A stretch of 64,000 bases of DNA from Helicobacter colisuis (GCF_023646285.1 NZ_JAMOKX010000001.1:248001-312000); one strand, 5' to 3'. Shown: positions 1 to 10,010, counted from the stretch's first letter. The notes: a model not told the origin generated them from the letters alone. A program made the numbers and translations.

Positions 1-2
1 GC

Positions 3-449
3 ACTACTGCAGCACAAATTGGCTTTATGTATCTTGGATATATCATTGGTATTCTAGCTGCTCTTTTTTCACAAAAAATTATCAAATTTATTGGTGGAGA
101 AATAAAAACTATCAGCATCGGTTTTGTGATTTTTTCTTGTGCGTGTCTTATGATGCTTTATGGAGATTTTTGGCAACTCTTTTTTGCAGTGTTTGTGTTA
201 AGTGCCGGTATGTTTATCATTAACTCCACTCTTTCTGCATTAATCAACACAATCTCCACCAAGCAAAAGGGAATCACCAATGGCTTGTATCTTGCTTCAT
301 ACTATGCAGGTGGCGCACTTGGGACAACATTGCCCACTTACATTTATCGCCCTTTTGGCTGGAATACTCTTTGTTTGATTCTAGGGATTATTTTGTTTGT
401 AAGCGCTTTGATTTTTTATCAATCTAAAAAACATTTTATCAAAGGATAA
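3..449 (+). CDS. MFS transporter, C-terminal part (cut by window edge)
   Basis: The reading frame is open from the first full codon at position 3, so the gene begins before the window; the ATG at 27 is internal. The visible 148 residues are hydrophobic, with about four membrane segments separated by short basic loops (for example KIIKF, STKQKG), and they end in a basic tail, QSKKHF. The glycine-rich segment YYAGGALGTTLP and the overall pattern fit the last helices of a 12-helix major facilitator superfamily exporter. The substrate cannot be told. It ends 4 bp before the first dynamin-like gene and may be cotranscribed with it. Family assignment is fairly safe; specificity is unknown. Confidence 0.75.
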   Translation, partial: TTAAQIGFMYLGYIIGILAALFSQKIIKFIGGEIKTISIGFVIFSCACLMMLYGDFWQLFFAVFVLSAGMFIINSTLSALINTISTKQKGITNGLYLASYYAGGALGTTLPTYIYRPFGWNTLCLILGIILFVSALIFYQSKKHFIKG

Positions 450-453
450 ATCT

Positions 454-2730
454 ATGAAATGGCTAGAAGAAAATTATGATCAAATAAACCCTTTAGGTAA
501 TCTAAATATCCTTAACTTACCGCCAAATTCTTGCAGTGATATTTTAGCTATTTTACTTAGCCTTAGTCCAAAAAGTTTTAATCTTTTTTGGCAATCCCAA
601 ACCCTGCAAAATATTTGCCAAAATTATCTCCAAGAAAATTTAAACTTTAAGCTTATTAAACAAGCTCAACTTAGTCTATTACTTCAACTACAACACTCAT
701 CTAATAACCCAAAAATCAAAACCATTCTCCAAGAAACTCTAAATAAACTTAAAATTCTCAATCAAAATCAAATCATTGAAGAAGCCCACTTCAAATATCT
801 TTTGCAATTTCTCTCAAAAATCCCTTTAGATTCTCAACAAATCAGAACTACCCCACCCACTTCTTCCATACAACATTTTGAAAATTTCTTTGAAGAAAGC
901 CTTGCAATTTTAGAAAATCAAATGCACTCTATCCCCATGTTTGCAGATATTCAAAAATCATTACAAAATCTTTTAACAAAAACCAAGTCTCAACATTTCT
1001 CCATAGGAATCACAGGAGTGTTAAGTGCAGGCAAAAGCACTTTATTAAATGCGCTTTTAGGCAAAGAGATTCTAGGTAGCTCCACTATACCAGAAACTGC
1101 AAGTCTAACAACTCTCAAATATAACGAAACTTCCTATGCAAAAATAAATTTTTGGAGCAAACAAGAATGGGAAGATTTAAAAAACACCCTAGAACCAAAC
1201 TATCTTGAATCTTTATTACAAAACCAAGAATTCCAAAGCTTTCTTTCTCAGTATATTTTAGATTCTAATCCCAAACAAAGCCTTGAGATTCCACTTGAAG
1301 AGCTACCAAAATTCACTTCTGCGAACTCTCCTAGCAAACTTTGCAATCTTATCAAAGAAACTACACTCTTTACGCCCTTGCAATTCTTGCAAAATCAAGT
1401 GGAAATTGTTGATACTCCAGGACTTGATGATCCTATTATCCAAAGAGAAGAAATCACCAAGAATTATCTTTGCCAATGCGATTTGCTCATTCATGCGATG
1501 AATGCCTCACAAAGCGCCACCCAATTAGATATTAACTTTATTTTAGAAGCTTTGCAAAACTCCAATATTTCAAGGATTCTTATTATCTTAACCCACGCTG
1601 ATTTACTCTCAAAAAAAGATCTACTTCAAGCTCTAGATTACACTAAAGAAACTATACAAAGCCAAATCTCTACACTCCAAGATGGTGCTCTGTTGATAAA
1701 GCGCCTAGATTTTCTTTGCCTTGCAAGCTATCCTGCACTTCTTTGCCAAACTAATCCCCAAAAAGCTAAAGAATTAGGATACACCCTCCAAGAATCCAAT
1801 TTTAATGCTCTCATTGAATATTTACAAAAAACTCTCATAGGAAGCAATAGCACCAAAGCAAAAGATCTCATTTATCTAGCTACACAAGGCTTTAAAAAAG
1901 CCTTTCTTACTTTGCAAGAAAATCTCAATCTTGAAAAAACACTACTTTTTAGCTCAAGAGAATCCATTCTCTCTCTTATTGAAAGCACCAAACAAGAGAT
2001 ACAAAAGGCTAAAGATGAGCTAAACTCCACCAAGCAAAAACTACAAGCCATACAGCAACAATTACAAGACTATGCCAACACAGCAACAAACCTGCTCTCC
2101 CAAAAGCTTCTTGAAGCACAAAACATACTCATTGAACGAATCTTTGAAGACATTATGTATGATTACAATCAAAACAAAACACCAAGTAAAGAACGAGTAG
2201 AAAAAATTCTCCTGCAAGGCTTAAAAGATTTTTTAATTGATATTCTAAGAGTTTATCAGTATAATTTTTCTCAAAAAATCTCTCAACTCATCAGCCAATT
2301 TACCCTAAATCACAGCTTAAAACTCTCACAAATCAAGCTTAATGAGACTTTGATTCTTAAAGTTAAAATACAAATTTTAAATCATATTTCATTAAAACAC
2401 AAAGATACAAAGCTTCTCAATTCATTACAAAATGCTTTTTCTTTAGGCTTTGAATCTTTTAAAGAATCCATCTATAACCAAAGCAAAACTATCCAATCGC
2501 AGCTCTTTTTAAATCTCCAAAATCACTTTAATGAGATTTTAGAAGAATCAGAACTTATTTTGCAAACTAAAGAAAAGATTCTCCAAAAAAGCCTTGAAGA
2601 TTCACAAAATAATTCAGAAAACAAAGTCAAAAAAGAACAAGAAATTCTTGCCCTTCAAGGACAAATCAAAAATCACCTAAACCAACTCCAAAATATCCAA
2701 GAATACGCAACAAGGATTTCCAATGCTTAA
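454..2730 (+). CDS. Dynamin-like GTPase, first member of a tandem pair
   Basis: Large GTPase of 758 residues. A helical N-terminal region of about 185 residues precedes the G domain. The P-loop GVLSAGKST lies at about residues 187-195 and the G3 motif DTPG at about 319; THAD stands where G4 is expected. The remaining C-terminal half is Gln/Lys/Leu-rich and strongly coiled-coil, as in the stalk of bacterial dynamins. The ATG follows an AAAGGA ribosome-binding site. It overlaps the next GTPase gene by 8 bp. In Campylobacter jejuni the equivalent adjacent pair (Cj0411/Cj0412) forms a hetero-oligomer that tethers membranes, so the same role at the inner membrane is inferred here. The GTPase assignment rests on visible motifs; the pairing role is by analogy. 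Confidence 0.88.
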   Translation: MKWLEENYDQINPLGNLNILNLPPNSCSDILAILLSLSPKSFNLFWQSQTLQNICQNYLQENLNFKLIKQAQLSLLLQLQHSSNNPKIKTILQETLNKLKILNQNQIIEEAHFKYLLQFLSKIPLDSQQIRTTPPTSSIQHFENFFEESLAILENQMHSIPMFADIQKSLQNLLTKTKSQHFSIGITGVLSAGKSTLLNALLGKEILGSSTIPETASLTTLKYNETSYAKINFWSKQEWEDLKNTLEPNYLESLLQNQEFQSFLSQYILDSNPKQSLEIPLEELPKFTSANSPSKLCNLIKETTLFTPLQFLQNQVEIVDTPGLDDPIIQREEITKNYLCQCDLLIHAMNASQSATQLDINFILEALQNSNISRILIILTHADLLSKKDLLQALDYTKETIQSQISTLQDGALLIKRLDFLCLASYPALLCQTNPQKAKELGYTLQESNFNALIEYLQKTLIGSNSTKAKDLIYLATQGFKKAFLTLQENLNLEKTLLFSSRESILSLIESTKQEIQKAKDELNSTKQKLQAIQQQLQDYANTATNLLSQKLLEAQNILIERIFEDIMYDYNQNKTPSKERVEKILLQGLKDFLIDILRVYQYNFSQKISQLISQFTLNHSLKLSQIKLNETLILKVKIQILNHISLKHKDTKLLNSLQNAFSLGFESFKESIYNQSKTIQSQLFLNLQNHFNEILEESELILQTKEKILQKSLEDSQNNSENKVKKEQEILALQGQIKNHLNQLQNIQEYATRISNA

Positions 2731-4768
2731 ACAATTCCTAAAAGAATGCCAAGAGATTCTACAAAAAAACTCACAAACCACCCCAATCCAAAAGTTACTT
2801 TTAGATTGCCAAAACAATCTTAATCCAAATGACTACTCCCTAGAATTTTTTCGTGATCTTTATGATAAAAATCAAGAATCTATGCAAATTGCTATTATTG
2901 GGCAATTCTCAAGCGGTAAAAGCACCTTTTTAAATGCTCTTTTGGGTGAAAATATCTTGCCAACTGGAATCACACCAATAACTTCAAAAGTCTGCAAAAT
3001 CTGTTATGGGGATGAATATATTTTGGAGGTTGTTTATAAAAATGGACATAAGATTCCACAAAATATTGATTTTCTCCACAAGCTTACAAGACAAAATTCT
3101 CAAAACATTGATTATTTTTGCCTTTATGCACCTATTTTACTCTTAAAAGAAATTAATTTTCTTGACACTCCAGGGTTTAACTCCCAAAATCAAGAAGACA
3201 CCAACACAACTTTAAAAATTCTAGAAAATGTGGATGGAATTATTTGGCTAACGCTTATTGATAATGCTGGAAAAAATAGCGAAAAACAGCTCCTTAAGGA
3301 ATTCATCAAACATTATGCACAAAAAAGTCTTTGTGTTTTAAACCAAAAAGATCGCTTAAAATCTCAAGAAGAAATCAATTTAAGCGTTCAATATGCCAAA
3401 GAAGCCTTTAATGGAATCTTTGCAGAAGTCATTCCAATTTCTGCAAAAATAGGACTTCAAGCCAATCTAAACTCCCCTCAAAAAATCCTAAAAAATCTTC
3501 TCTCCAATCTCTCTTCAAAGATTCAAAATCTCATTCACATAGAAAATAAAGAATTGCTTTTAAGCACCTTAGAATCTGATTTTCAATTCACTTCAAAATC
3601 CATTCAAAACACAAGCCAAAACAATACTGATTATATAAACCTAATCAAACAATCCAATATGCAAGCTATCTTTGATTTCATAACACATACTATCAAGCCC
3701 AAAGCAACCCTTTCTAAAGAATACAGCACTCTTAAAAAACTTAAAGAAATGCATATTTTACTTCATTACCAATACCACAAAACTTTACTTTGCTACAAAT
3801 CTTTAACTAAAATATTTATTAATCATCTCCACAATACCACTCTAAAAAGCCAAACTCACCAAGAAAAGCAACAGCAAATTTTCAACAATCTCTATAAAAC
3901 CTTAGATTTGCTTTTGGATTCTCTTGCGCAAAATATCTATAACAATCTAGAAAAAATCACTCTTAATTTTCCCATTAAGCAAAAATCACTTTTTAAAGAA
4001 AAAATTATTTTACAAAGCAAGGAAGTTGTGTCGCTACCATTAGAGCAAATTAAAATCCGCCTCCAAAATCAAGATTCACCTTTTCAAAAAGATTTCAAAG
4101 CCTTAAGCGCACAAATCCATAATTTTTGCAATTTATTCCGAGATTTAGTGGAAGAATTCTCAAAAGATTTAAAATCCAAAACCAAGCAATGGCAAGACAA
4201 AGAAGTTCAAAAACAAGAGATTTATAAATACGCCCCAAATAGCCAAAGCCTCAAAGACTTGCAACATTTTTCACAGCAATATTACGAATGCCTTATAACT
4301 GATTTTGATAAAAATGACTTACTAGCCACCTCCAATCTCCAAAGCCAACTTCACTTCTTAAGCCATTTTCTAACACTAAATTATAATAACGCAATTGAAT
4401 CGGCACTCAACAAGCTTGATTTAAAACTTAAAAACTCCATTGCCAAACATCAAGAAAATCAAGATTTTGCAATTTTTTCACCCACCCTAGAAAATATCCG
4501 CGATTATCTTAATGAATCTTTTTGTTTTGAACCCTTACAAGCTCAATTATTTGGACCTATGAATCTACTTAAAAAAACCCATTCTCAATTTTTAAAAGGC
4601 TTGGAGAATCTCACGTGCGATAAAATTCAACTTATCAATGATAAAATGACAAATCTTAAGACAGAAATTGATAAAATTATAAAAAATTTACAAATTATCA
4701 AAAATTTTATGAATATGGAACCAGAGTTGCTTATAAGCAAACAAGACACTAAAAACAAGGAAGTTTAA
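2723..4768 (+). CDS. Dynamin-like GTPase, second member of a tandem pair
   Basis: A 681-residue GTPase with the G domain close to the N-terminus. The P-loop GQFSSGKST is at about residues 58-66, the G2 threonine lies in TGITPITS, DTPG is at about 146 and NQKD serves as G4. Long amphipathic helices follow. The sequence FGPMNLLKK near residue 613 could be a membrane-contacting paddle, though this is a guess. The start overlaps the upstream partner by 8 bp, suggesting translational coupling and stoichiometric production of both subunits. Its intact NKxD-type motif contrasts with the degenerate THAD of the first protein, which fits an asymmetric pair. The J-domain gene begins directly after its stop. 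Confidence 0.88.
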   Translation: MLKQFLKECQEILQKNSQTTPIQKLLLDCQNNLNPNDYSLEFFRDLYDKNQESMQIAIIGQFSSGKSTFLNALLGENILPTGITPITSKVCKICYGDEYILEVVYKNGHKIPQNIDFLHKLTRQNSQNIDYFCLYAPILLLKEINFLDTPGFNSQNQEDTNTTLKILENVDGIIWLTLIDNAGKNSEKQLLKEFIKHYAQKSLCVLNQKDRLKSQEEINLSVQYAKEAFNGIFAEVIPISAKIGLQANLNSPQKILKNLLSNLSSKIQNLIHIENKELLLSTLESDFQFTSKSIQNTSQNNTDYINLIKQSNMQAIFDFITHTIKPKATLSKEYSTLKKLKEMHILLHYQYHKTLLCYKSLTKIFINHLHNTTLKSQTHQEKQQQIFNNLYKTLDLLLDSLAQNIYNNLEKITLNFPIKQKSLFKEKIILQSKEVVSLPLEQIKIRLQNQDSPFQKDFKALSAQIHNFCNLFRDLVEEFSKDLKSKTKQWQDKEVQKQEIYKYAPNSQSLKDLQHFSQQYYECLITDFDKNDLLATSNLQSQLHFLSHFLTLNYNNAIESALNKLDLKLKNSIAKHQENQDFAIFSPTLENIRDYLNESFCFEPLQAQLFGPMNLLKKTHSQFLKGLENLTCDKIQLINDKMTNLKTEIDKIIKNLQIIKNFMNMEPELLISKQDTKNKEV

Positions 4769-5584
4769 ATGAAAGTAGAGCTCTTAGAGCCATACATTCA
4801 AATTAGCATTGAAAAAGAATCACGCTTTTTAAAACGCGCTATTGATTTTGCATACAAGCACTTCTCCAAAGCCTATCGCCTCTCTAGTTCAGTATTGATT
4901 TTAGATGATGGGGAACGCTATAAAAAGGATTATTTTTTAAATTGGGCTTATCATGTCGCTATGCAAGAAGAAAATAAAAAAGACAATCCAAGCTTCCAAT
5001 CCATCATCGATAGTAGCCACCTTCCAATCCGCATTAAAATGATTGAAAACAAGGCTATTTTAGAGCATATCATTGTTTCTTTGCAAATCCTGCATAGTAG
5101 CCTAGCAAGAGCGCAAGTTTGTTTGCGACTAAATCGCCCAAATCGTCTTGCAAGACGCTATTTGACTTCCTTATTTCAAGATTTTCTTATTAGCTACACT
5201 AAGCAAGAAATTTTTTTAGATTCAAGTAGCTCTTATTTTTGGGAAAAACTCATTGCAATGCTCTCTCAAAAAATTATCCACAATGTTGTTTTGGATTTTG
5301 ATTATGAAACTTTCAAAACCAACAACACTTTTGAATGCTTTGAGCCCTACACTACCAAGGAAGAAAGATTGCTTAAGAGAAGTTATAGAATCTTAGGTTG
5401 CAGAGAAGACGATGAGTTTGAAAGTGTAAAAAATCGCTACATTGAACTTGCAAAAATTTATCATCCTGACAATGTTTATGGACAAGATTCCAAAATTATC
5501 GAAGGTTACTCTGAAAAATTCCGCATTATTAATGAAGCCTACGAAAACATTAAATCAAACTTTAAATGCTATTTAAGGAGTTAA
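4769..5584 (+). CDS. J-domain (DnaJ-like) co-chaperone, DjlA-like layout
   Basis: A 271-residue protein with a helical N-terminal region of about 195 residues and a J-domain at the C-terminus (about residues 200-265). The J-domain carries the diagnostic HPD tripeptide in IYHPDNVYG, preceded by the expected helix (NRYIELAKI). That tripeptide is what stimulates DnaK ATPase in all J-proteins. A C-terminal J-domain behind a helical domain resembles DjlA/TerB-type co-chaperones rather than true DnaJ: there is no Gly/Phe linker and no zinc-finger repeat. It starts on the base after the dynamin stop and ends one base before the next gene, so it belongs to the same transcript. A role in assembling or disassembling the dynamin complex is speculative. 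Confidence 0.85.
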   Translation: MKVELLEPYIQISIEKESRFLKRAIDFAYKHFSKAYRLSSSVLILDDGERYKKDYFLNWAYHVAMQEENKKDNPSFQSIIDSSHLPIRIKMIENKAILEHIIVSLQILHSSLARAQVCLRLNRPNRLARRYLTSLFQDFLISYTKQEIFLDSSSSYFWEKLIAMLSQKIIHNVVLDFDYETFKTNNTFECFEPYTTKEERLLKRSYRILGCREDDEFESVKNRYIELAKIYHPDNVYGQDSKIIEGYSEKFRIINEAYENIKSNFKCYLRS

Positions 5585-5585
5585 A

Positions 5586-6275
5586 ATGTCGCAAGAAAAT
5601 GAATCTGTTGAATTAAATCTTGAAGAAAAGCCTAAAAAAAGCCATTTTTTAACTTATCTGTTATTGCTAATCTTACTTATTGCCATTATTTTTAGCTTAG
5701 GTTACTATTTCCTTAATAACGGAGTGGGCAAAAATATCATCAGCAATCTACAAAACTCACTAAACAAAAAAGAAATGCAACCTGCTAATGACGAACACAC
5801 ACAAAAATACGCCAAAGATGAAGAGATTGAACGCCTACAAAACGCCCTTATTCAAAAAGAAAAAGAGCTTCAAAAACTCTCTCAATCTCTAAGCAACTCA
5901 ACACAAAAGCCAACAACACTGCAATTACGCTATACCATCAAACCTAAAAAACAAATCATAGCAGAGTGCTTTTCAATGCAAACTGGAAAATGGGAGATTC
6001 CACAAGGTTGCCTTTTATCTCTTACTACCAAAATTAACAAAGAATTAGAAAATGACAAAAAAGTTGTTGCCTTTGAAGTGCAAGGAATCGTTGATAACAA
6101 CCCCTATAAGGGACTTTCTCCTGAACTCAAGCAAGAAGGTTTAGCTAGTTTTAGAGCGTGGAATGCAATTAGAGAAATTAACAAAAAGCTGCCAAATGTT
6201 ACTGCCTTTGAAGGTCCAAGTTTAGAATCAAAAGACAAACGAGGCTATAGAATCAAAGCTTATTTCGTAGAATGA
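5586..6275 (+). CDS. Single-pass membrane protein with periplasmic C-terminal domain, function unknown
   Basis: A 229-residue protein. A short acidic cytoplasmic start is followed by a basic patch (KPKKSH) and one hydrophobic segment at about residues 20-44. A Lys/Glu/Gln-rich helical linker with coiled-coil character (about 70-110) leads to a compact C-terminal domain with two cysteines about 17 residues apart. The C-terminal stretch with VQGIVD and EGLASFRAWNAIREI faintly resembles OmpA/MotB-type peptidoglycan-binding folds, but I would not assign it. It overlaps nadK by 4 bp (ATGA). I do not recognise the family; relatives probably occur in other Campylobacterota. Confidence 0.7.
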   Translation: MSQENESVELNLEEKPKKSHFLTYLLLLILLIAIIFSLGYYFLNNGVGKNIISNLQNSLNKKEMQPANDEHTQKYAKDEEIERLQNALIQKEKELQKLSQSLSNSTQKPTTLQLRYTIKPKKQIIAECFSMQTGKWEIPQGCLLSLTTKINKELENDKKVVAFEVQGIVDNNPYKGLSPELKQEGLASFRAWNAIREINKKLPNVTAFEGPSLESKDKRGYRIKAYFVE

Positions 6276-7120
6276 AAGAAATTCACACTTTAGGTGTAAT
6301 CTTACGCCCCTCAACCCCCGAACTCAAAGAATATTTTTTGGAGTTTCAAAGCCTTGCCCATTCACTTGGCTTTGAAGTTTTGCTAGATTCTATTAGTGGT
6401 GGTATGATTAATAGAAATGGTTTAAACTTCCAAGATCTCTGCCAATATTGCGATGCTTTAATTTCTATTGGAGGTGATGGCACACTCATCTCCACTGCTA
6501 GACGATCTTTTTCATATCAAAAGCCAATTTTGGGAATCAATATGGGGCATTTGGGATTCCTTACAGATTTACAAAAACACGAAGTTCAATCTTTTTTGCC
6601 AAATCTTAAAACTGGAAACTACAATATCACCAATCATATGATGCTTGAAGGAAAAATTGATGATAAAACAAGCTTTTTTGCACTCAATGATATTATTTTA
6701 GCCCGTCCTAATGATGCTTCTATGATTCATCTCAAAGCCTATATTGATGGAAATTACTTTAATTCTTACTATGGAGATGGTTTAATTCTTGCTACCCCAA
6801 CAGGCTCTACAGCTTATAATATTAGCGCGGGTGGCGCCGTTGTCTATCCTTTCTCTCACAATCTACTTTTAACCCCTATTTGTGCGCATTCTTTAACCCA
6901 AAGACCTCTAATTCTACCTGCAAATTTTACCATTGATATAGAGCTTGGAGAACAGGGGATTTGCAATATTGTTATTGATGGACAAGAAAATAAAACTCTC
7001 AAATCCGGGCAAAAAATCTCCATAAAAACCCAAAAAGATGGAGCCAAGCTCATTCACAACATTCATTGGGATTATTTTAAAATTCTCAAAGAAAAATTTC
7101 ATTGGGGAGATTATGAATAA
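6272..7120 (+). CDS. nadK: NAD kinase
   Basis: Phosphorylates NAD+ to NADP+ in the cytoplasm, using ATP or polyphosphate. The 282-residue length is typical. The catalytic GGDGT motif sits at about residues 67-71, followed by NMGHLGFLTD (about 90) and the conserved TPTGSTAYNISAGG segment (about 175-188) that builds the NAD site. The start codon overlaps the upstream membrane-protein gene (ATGA) and the stop overlaps recN by one base, so the three are probably translated in a coupled way. The nadK-recN-NFACT order matches what I recall for H. pylori. Confidence 0.95.
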   Translation: MKEIHTLGVILRPSTPELKEYFLEFQSLAHSLGFEVLLDSISGGMINRNGLNFQDLCQYCDALISIGGDGTLISTARRSFSYQKPILGINMGHLGFLTDLQKHEVQSFLPNLKTGNYNITNHMMLEGKIDDKTSFFALNDIILARPNDASMIHLKAYIDGNYFNSYYGDGLILATPTGSTAYNISAGGAVVYPFSHNLLLTPICAHSLTQRPLILPANFTIDIELGEQGICNIVIDGQENKTLKSGQKISIKTQKDGAKLIHNIHWDYFKILKEKFHWGDYE

Positions 7121-8670
7121 TGCAAAAAATCTTAATCAAAAAAATCGTTATCAAAGATTCTCCTGCCTTTAAAGTTGCTTGTTTTGAACCTTCACCCTTT
7201 TTTAATGTTTTTAGTGGAGCAAGTGGGGCTGGAAAGTCTGTTTTAATGGAATCAATCCTAGCTCTTTTTGGATTAAAAGAAAGCAACGCACAAACCCTAG
7301 AAGCCACGCTAGAACTCTATGGAATCCCAGAAGAATTTCAAGGCTTAATTGATGAGGGCGAAGTTATCTTAACACTTACCAAAAAAGACAAAATCCGCTA
7401 TTTTTTAAACGCGCAAAATATTCCTAAAAAGAAAATTACTGAAATCTTTGCCCCATTTTTAAAACACTTAGGCACAAAATCTTATAATTCTTTTAAAGAA
7501 GAGAATCTTTTTTTTGCTTTAGATTCATTTTGCAGCGCTCAAGATTCAAAACACAAAAACTTTTTAGAGGACTACCAAAATGCCTTTGGCGCATACCAAA
7601 ATGCTAAAAATGCACTCAAAAAACTCCAAGAAGAATCGCTCAAAGTCAATGAACTCAAAGAATTTTTGCAATTTGAAATCCAAAAGCTAGAAACGCTTAA
7701 TCCTAAAAAAGGCGAATATGAAGAGCTTTTAGTGCTTAAAAAAGAATTTTCCAAAAAAGAAAAAATAGCCCAAAGTTTGCAAGAGATTCAAGGTTTCTTA
7801 AGTCAAACCCATAAAATCTCAAATTTTCTTAACCTTATTGATTGTAAAAACGATTCTATTTTGAATGCACTCAATGAATTAGAAACAATTTGTCAGCAAG
7901 AAAGTGAGCGATTAAATGAAATTGAATCTATTAATCCTGAAATGATTCTTAATAGAATTGAAGCTTTAAGTACTTTAAAACATCGCTATGGCGGAGTAGA
8001 TGAAGCCATAGAAACTTTAAAAAACAAAAAACAAGAACTTGCCAAATATGAAAACTTAGACATTCTCTTAAAAGAATCTCAAAATACCTTAAACCAATGC
8101 CAACAATCACTTAAAAAAAGTGCTGAAATTCTCTTAAAATCAAGAAATTCCAATCTCCCTTCATTCCTTAAAGCACTCAATACCACTTTAAAAAATCTAA
8201 AAATGCCCCCTGCTAATATCTCACTTCAAGAAATTTCACCTGATTTATGGGGAATTTTGGGGAATGTTAATTTTAATATCACCCTTAACACGGAATTAAA
8301 AAATTTAAGTGCTGGGGAATTCAATCGATTCTCCCTAGCCCTTTTGCTTACTCAAAACACACAGACAAAAAATCAATCTATTATTATTTTAGATGAAATT
8401 GATGCAAACTTAAGTGGAGAAGAATCTCAAGGTGTTGCAGAAGTCCTATATCAACTCTCACAAAACTATCAAATCTTTGCTATCTCTCACCAATCTCATA
8501 TGCCAAGCCTAGCGCACTCCCACTTTCTCGTCCAAAAACAGCCCCAAGGATCGCAAATCACCTTGCTTAATAAGGAAGGCAGAATCCATGAGATTGCGCG
8601 AATGATTAGCGGTAGTGAAATCACACAAGAAGCCATCGATTTTGCTACCAAACGACTTCAAAATCTCTAA
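7120..8670 (+). CDS. recN: DNA repair protein RecN (SMC-like ATPase)
   Basis: SMC-family ATPase acting in recombinational repair of double-strand breaks. The Walker A motif GASGAGKS is at about residues 31-38. A long coiled-coil centre (about 140-340, rich in Leu/Glu/Lys) follows. The C-terminal ABC signature (LSAGEFNRFSLA) and Walker B with catalytic Glu (IILDEIDANLSG) close the ATPase head. At 516 residues it is slightly shorter than E. coli RecN (about 550), as is usual for Helicobacter/Campylobacter. Its start overlaps the nadK stop by one base. Confidence 0.94.
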   Translation: MQKILIKKIVIKDSPAFKVACFEPSPFFNVFSGASGAGKSVLMESILALFGLKESNAQTLEATLELYGIPEEFQGLIDEGEVILTLTKKDKIRYFLNAQNIPKKKITEIFAPFLKHLGTKSYNSFKEENLFFALDSFCSAQDSKHKNFLEDYQNAFGAYQNAKNALKKLQEESLKVNELKEFLQFEIQKLETLNPKKGEYEELLVLKKEFSKKEKIAQSLQEIQGFLSQTHKISNFLNLIDCKNDSILNALNELETICQQESERLNEIESINPEMILNRIEALSTLKHRYGGVDEAIETLKNKKQELAKYENLDILLKESQNTLNQCQQSLKKSAEILLKSRNSNLPSFLKALNTTLKNLKMPPANISLQEISPDLWGILGNVNFNITLNTELKNLSAGEFNRFSLALLLTQNTQTKNQSIIILDEIDANLSGEESQGVAEVLYQLSQNYQIFAISHQSHMPSLAHSHFLVQKQPQGSQITLLNKEGRIHEIARMISGSEITQEAIDFATKRLQNL

Positions 8671-8680
8671 AAGACAAGCT

Positions 8681-10000
8681 ATGAATCTAAACACTCTAAA
8701 AAAATTTGCCATTTATCTCAACGATTCTCCCAAAAAACTCCGCTCCATTAAGCGCATTGGGGATAATCTTTTTAAGCTTGATATTAGCGGAGAAATCTTT
8801 TATTTTGATCTAAGCAAGTCTAAAAGTAGCATTTATCTCACACAAGATCAACTAATCCCTCCTAAACTCTATAATGCTCCTTTTGATAAAAGTCTCCAAA
8901 AACTCTGCTATAACGCTCAAATCAAAAACGCCAAAGTTGATGGAGACAATCGGATTTTACAGCTTTTCTTAGAAACACAAAATAGTTACAAAACCAATAT
9001 CACTCTTTTGCAAGCTGAATTTACAGGCTGTTATACCAATCTTATTTTACTTACTCCAGACTTCATTGTTATTGATGCTTTGCGACACATCACAAAAGAT
9101 CAATCTTTCCGCGAAGTTAAAATCTCACGCCCTCTTTTACCTCTCCCACAGCCCAATAAAAAGCCAATTTTAAAAGATGAAGGTGAGCTTTTAGAAACTC
9201 TAAAGAATAATTTTTTAAAAATTAAAGAAAACGAATTAAAACAAAAAATCCAAAAATCAAGCACCCATATCACTCAAAAAATCAAGCAACTTCAATATTT
9301 TTTAAAAAATTTAGAAAACAAACAAGAGCTAGAAAAAACCGCGCAAAACGAATCAAATTATGGAAAACTCATTCTCCAAAATCTCTATCTTTATCCCAAT
9401 TTCAAAGGCACAAAAATTATTCTCCAAGATACCAAAATCACGCTTCCACCAAAAGCCACTTCTCTAAGCCATGCCGCACAAATTTTCTTTGAAAACTCCA
9501 AAAAACTAAGCAAAAAAGCACAAAATATCCATCTTCAAGAAGAGAATTTGCAGGATAAAATCACCTTTTATTCTAAACTTTTAGAAATGGTTCAAAATGT
9601 AACAAATCTCAATGATTTGCAAATTTTGGATTCAAACTCCCAAAAAGAAATCAAACAAAAAAAAATTTCCAAGTCCTTTGAGAGCTTTTTTATCGAAGGT
9701 TTTAAAGTCTCTATTGGTAAAAGCGAAAAAGAAAATATCGCTTTACTTAAAGAAGCAAAAGCCGATGATATTTGGATGCATATCCGCGATATTCCAAGCT
9801 CTCATCTTATTATTCATTGTGGAAAAAATAAGATTCCTGATATAATCTTGCAAAAAGCTGCTAAGATTTTAGTAGGCTTTTTGAAAAGCTTTAGTGGGAA
9901 TTATGAGGTGGATTACACCAAAAGAAAATTTGTAAAAATTACTCAAGGCGCAAATGTAATCTACGGAAAGGAACAAACACTCCAAATCATAAAGGAATAA
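8681..10000 (+). CDS. NFACT family protein (RqcH / fibronectin-binding-protein-like)
   Basis: A 439-residue NFACT protein, starting at the ATG at 8681 (MNLNTLKKF). The longer frame back to 8615 runs inside recN and is not needed. An NFACT-N domain occupies about residues 1-180 and a coiled coil about 190-300. A C-terminal NFACT-R domain carries DDIWMHIRDIPSSH, the conserved signature, and ends in KITQGANVIYGKE. Family members bind stalled 60S/50S-peptidyl-tRNA complexes (Rqc2/RqcH); the older name, fibronectin-binding protein A, came from Gram-positive adhesion work. It is shorter than Firmicutes RqcH (about 550), so C-terminal-tailing activity is uncertain. It follows recN by 10 bp. Confidence 0.85.
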   Translation: MNLNTLKKFAIYLNDSPKKLRSIKRIGDNLFKLDISGEIFYFDLSKSKSSIYLTQDQLIPPKLYNAPFDKSLQKLCYNAQIKNAKVDGDNRILQLFLETQNSYKTNITLLQAEFTGCYTNLILLTPDFIVIDALRHITKDQSFREVKISRPLLPLPQPNKKPILKDEGELLETLKNNFLKIKENELKQKIQKSSTHITQKIKQLQYFLKNLENKQELEKTAQNESNYGKLILQNLYLYPNFKGTKIILQDTKITLPPKATSLSHAAQIFFENSKKLSKKAQNIHLQEENLQDKITFYSKLLEMVQNVTNLNDLQILDSNSQKEIKQKKISKSFESFFIEGFKVSIGKSEKENIALLKEAKADDIWMHIRDIPSSHLIIHCGKNKIPDIILQKAAKILVGFLKSFSGNYEVDYTKRKFVKITQGANVIYGKEQTLQIIKE

Positions 10001-10010
10001 AGGAGAAAAA

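Noticed and set aside
8615-8680. Earlier start of the NFACT gene inside recN
   Set aside because: Runs antiparallel to no known motif, only rereads the recN end in another frame; the ATG at 8681 begins the family sequence.
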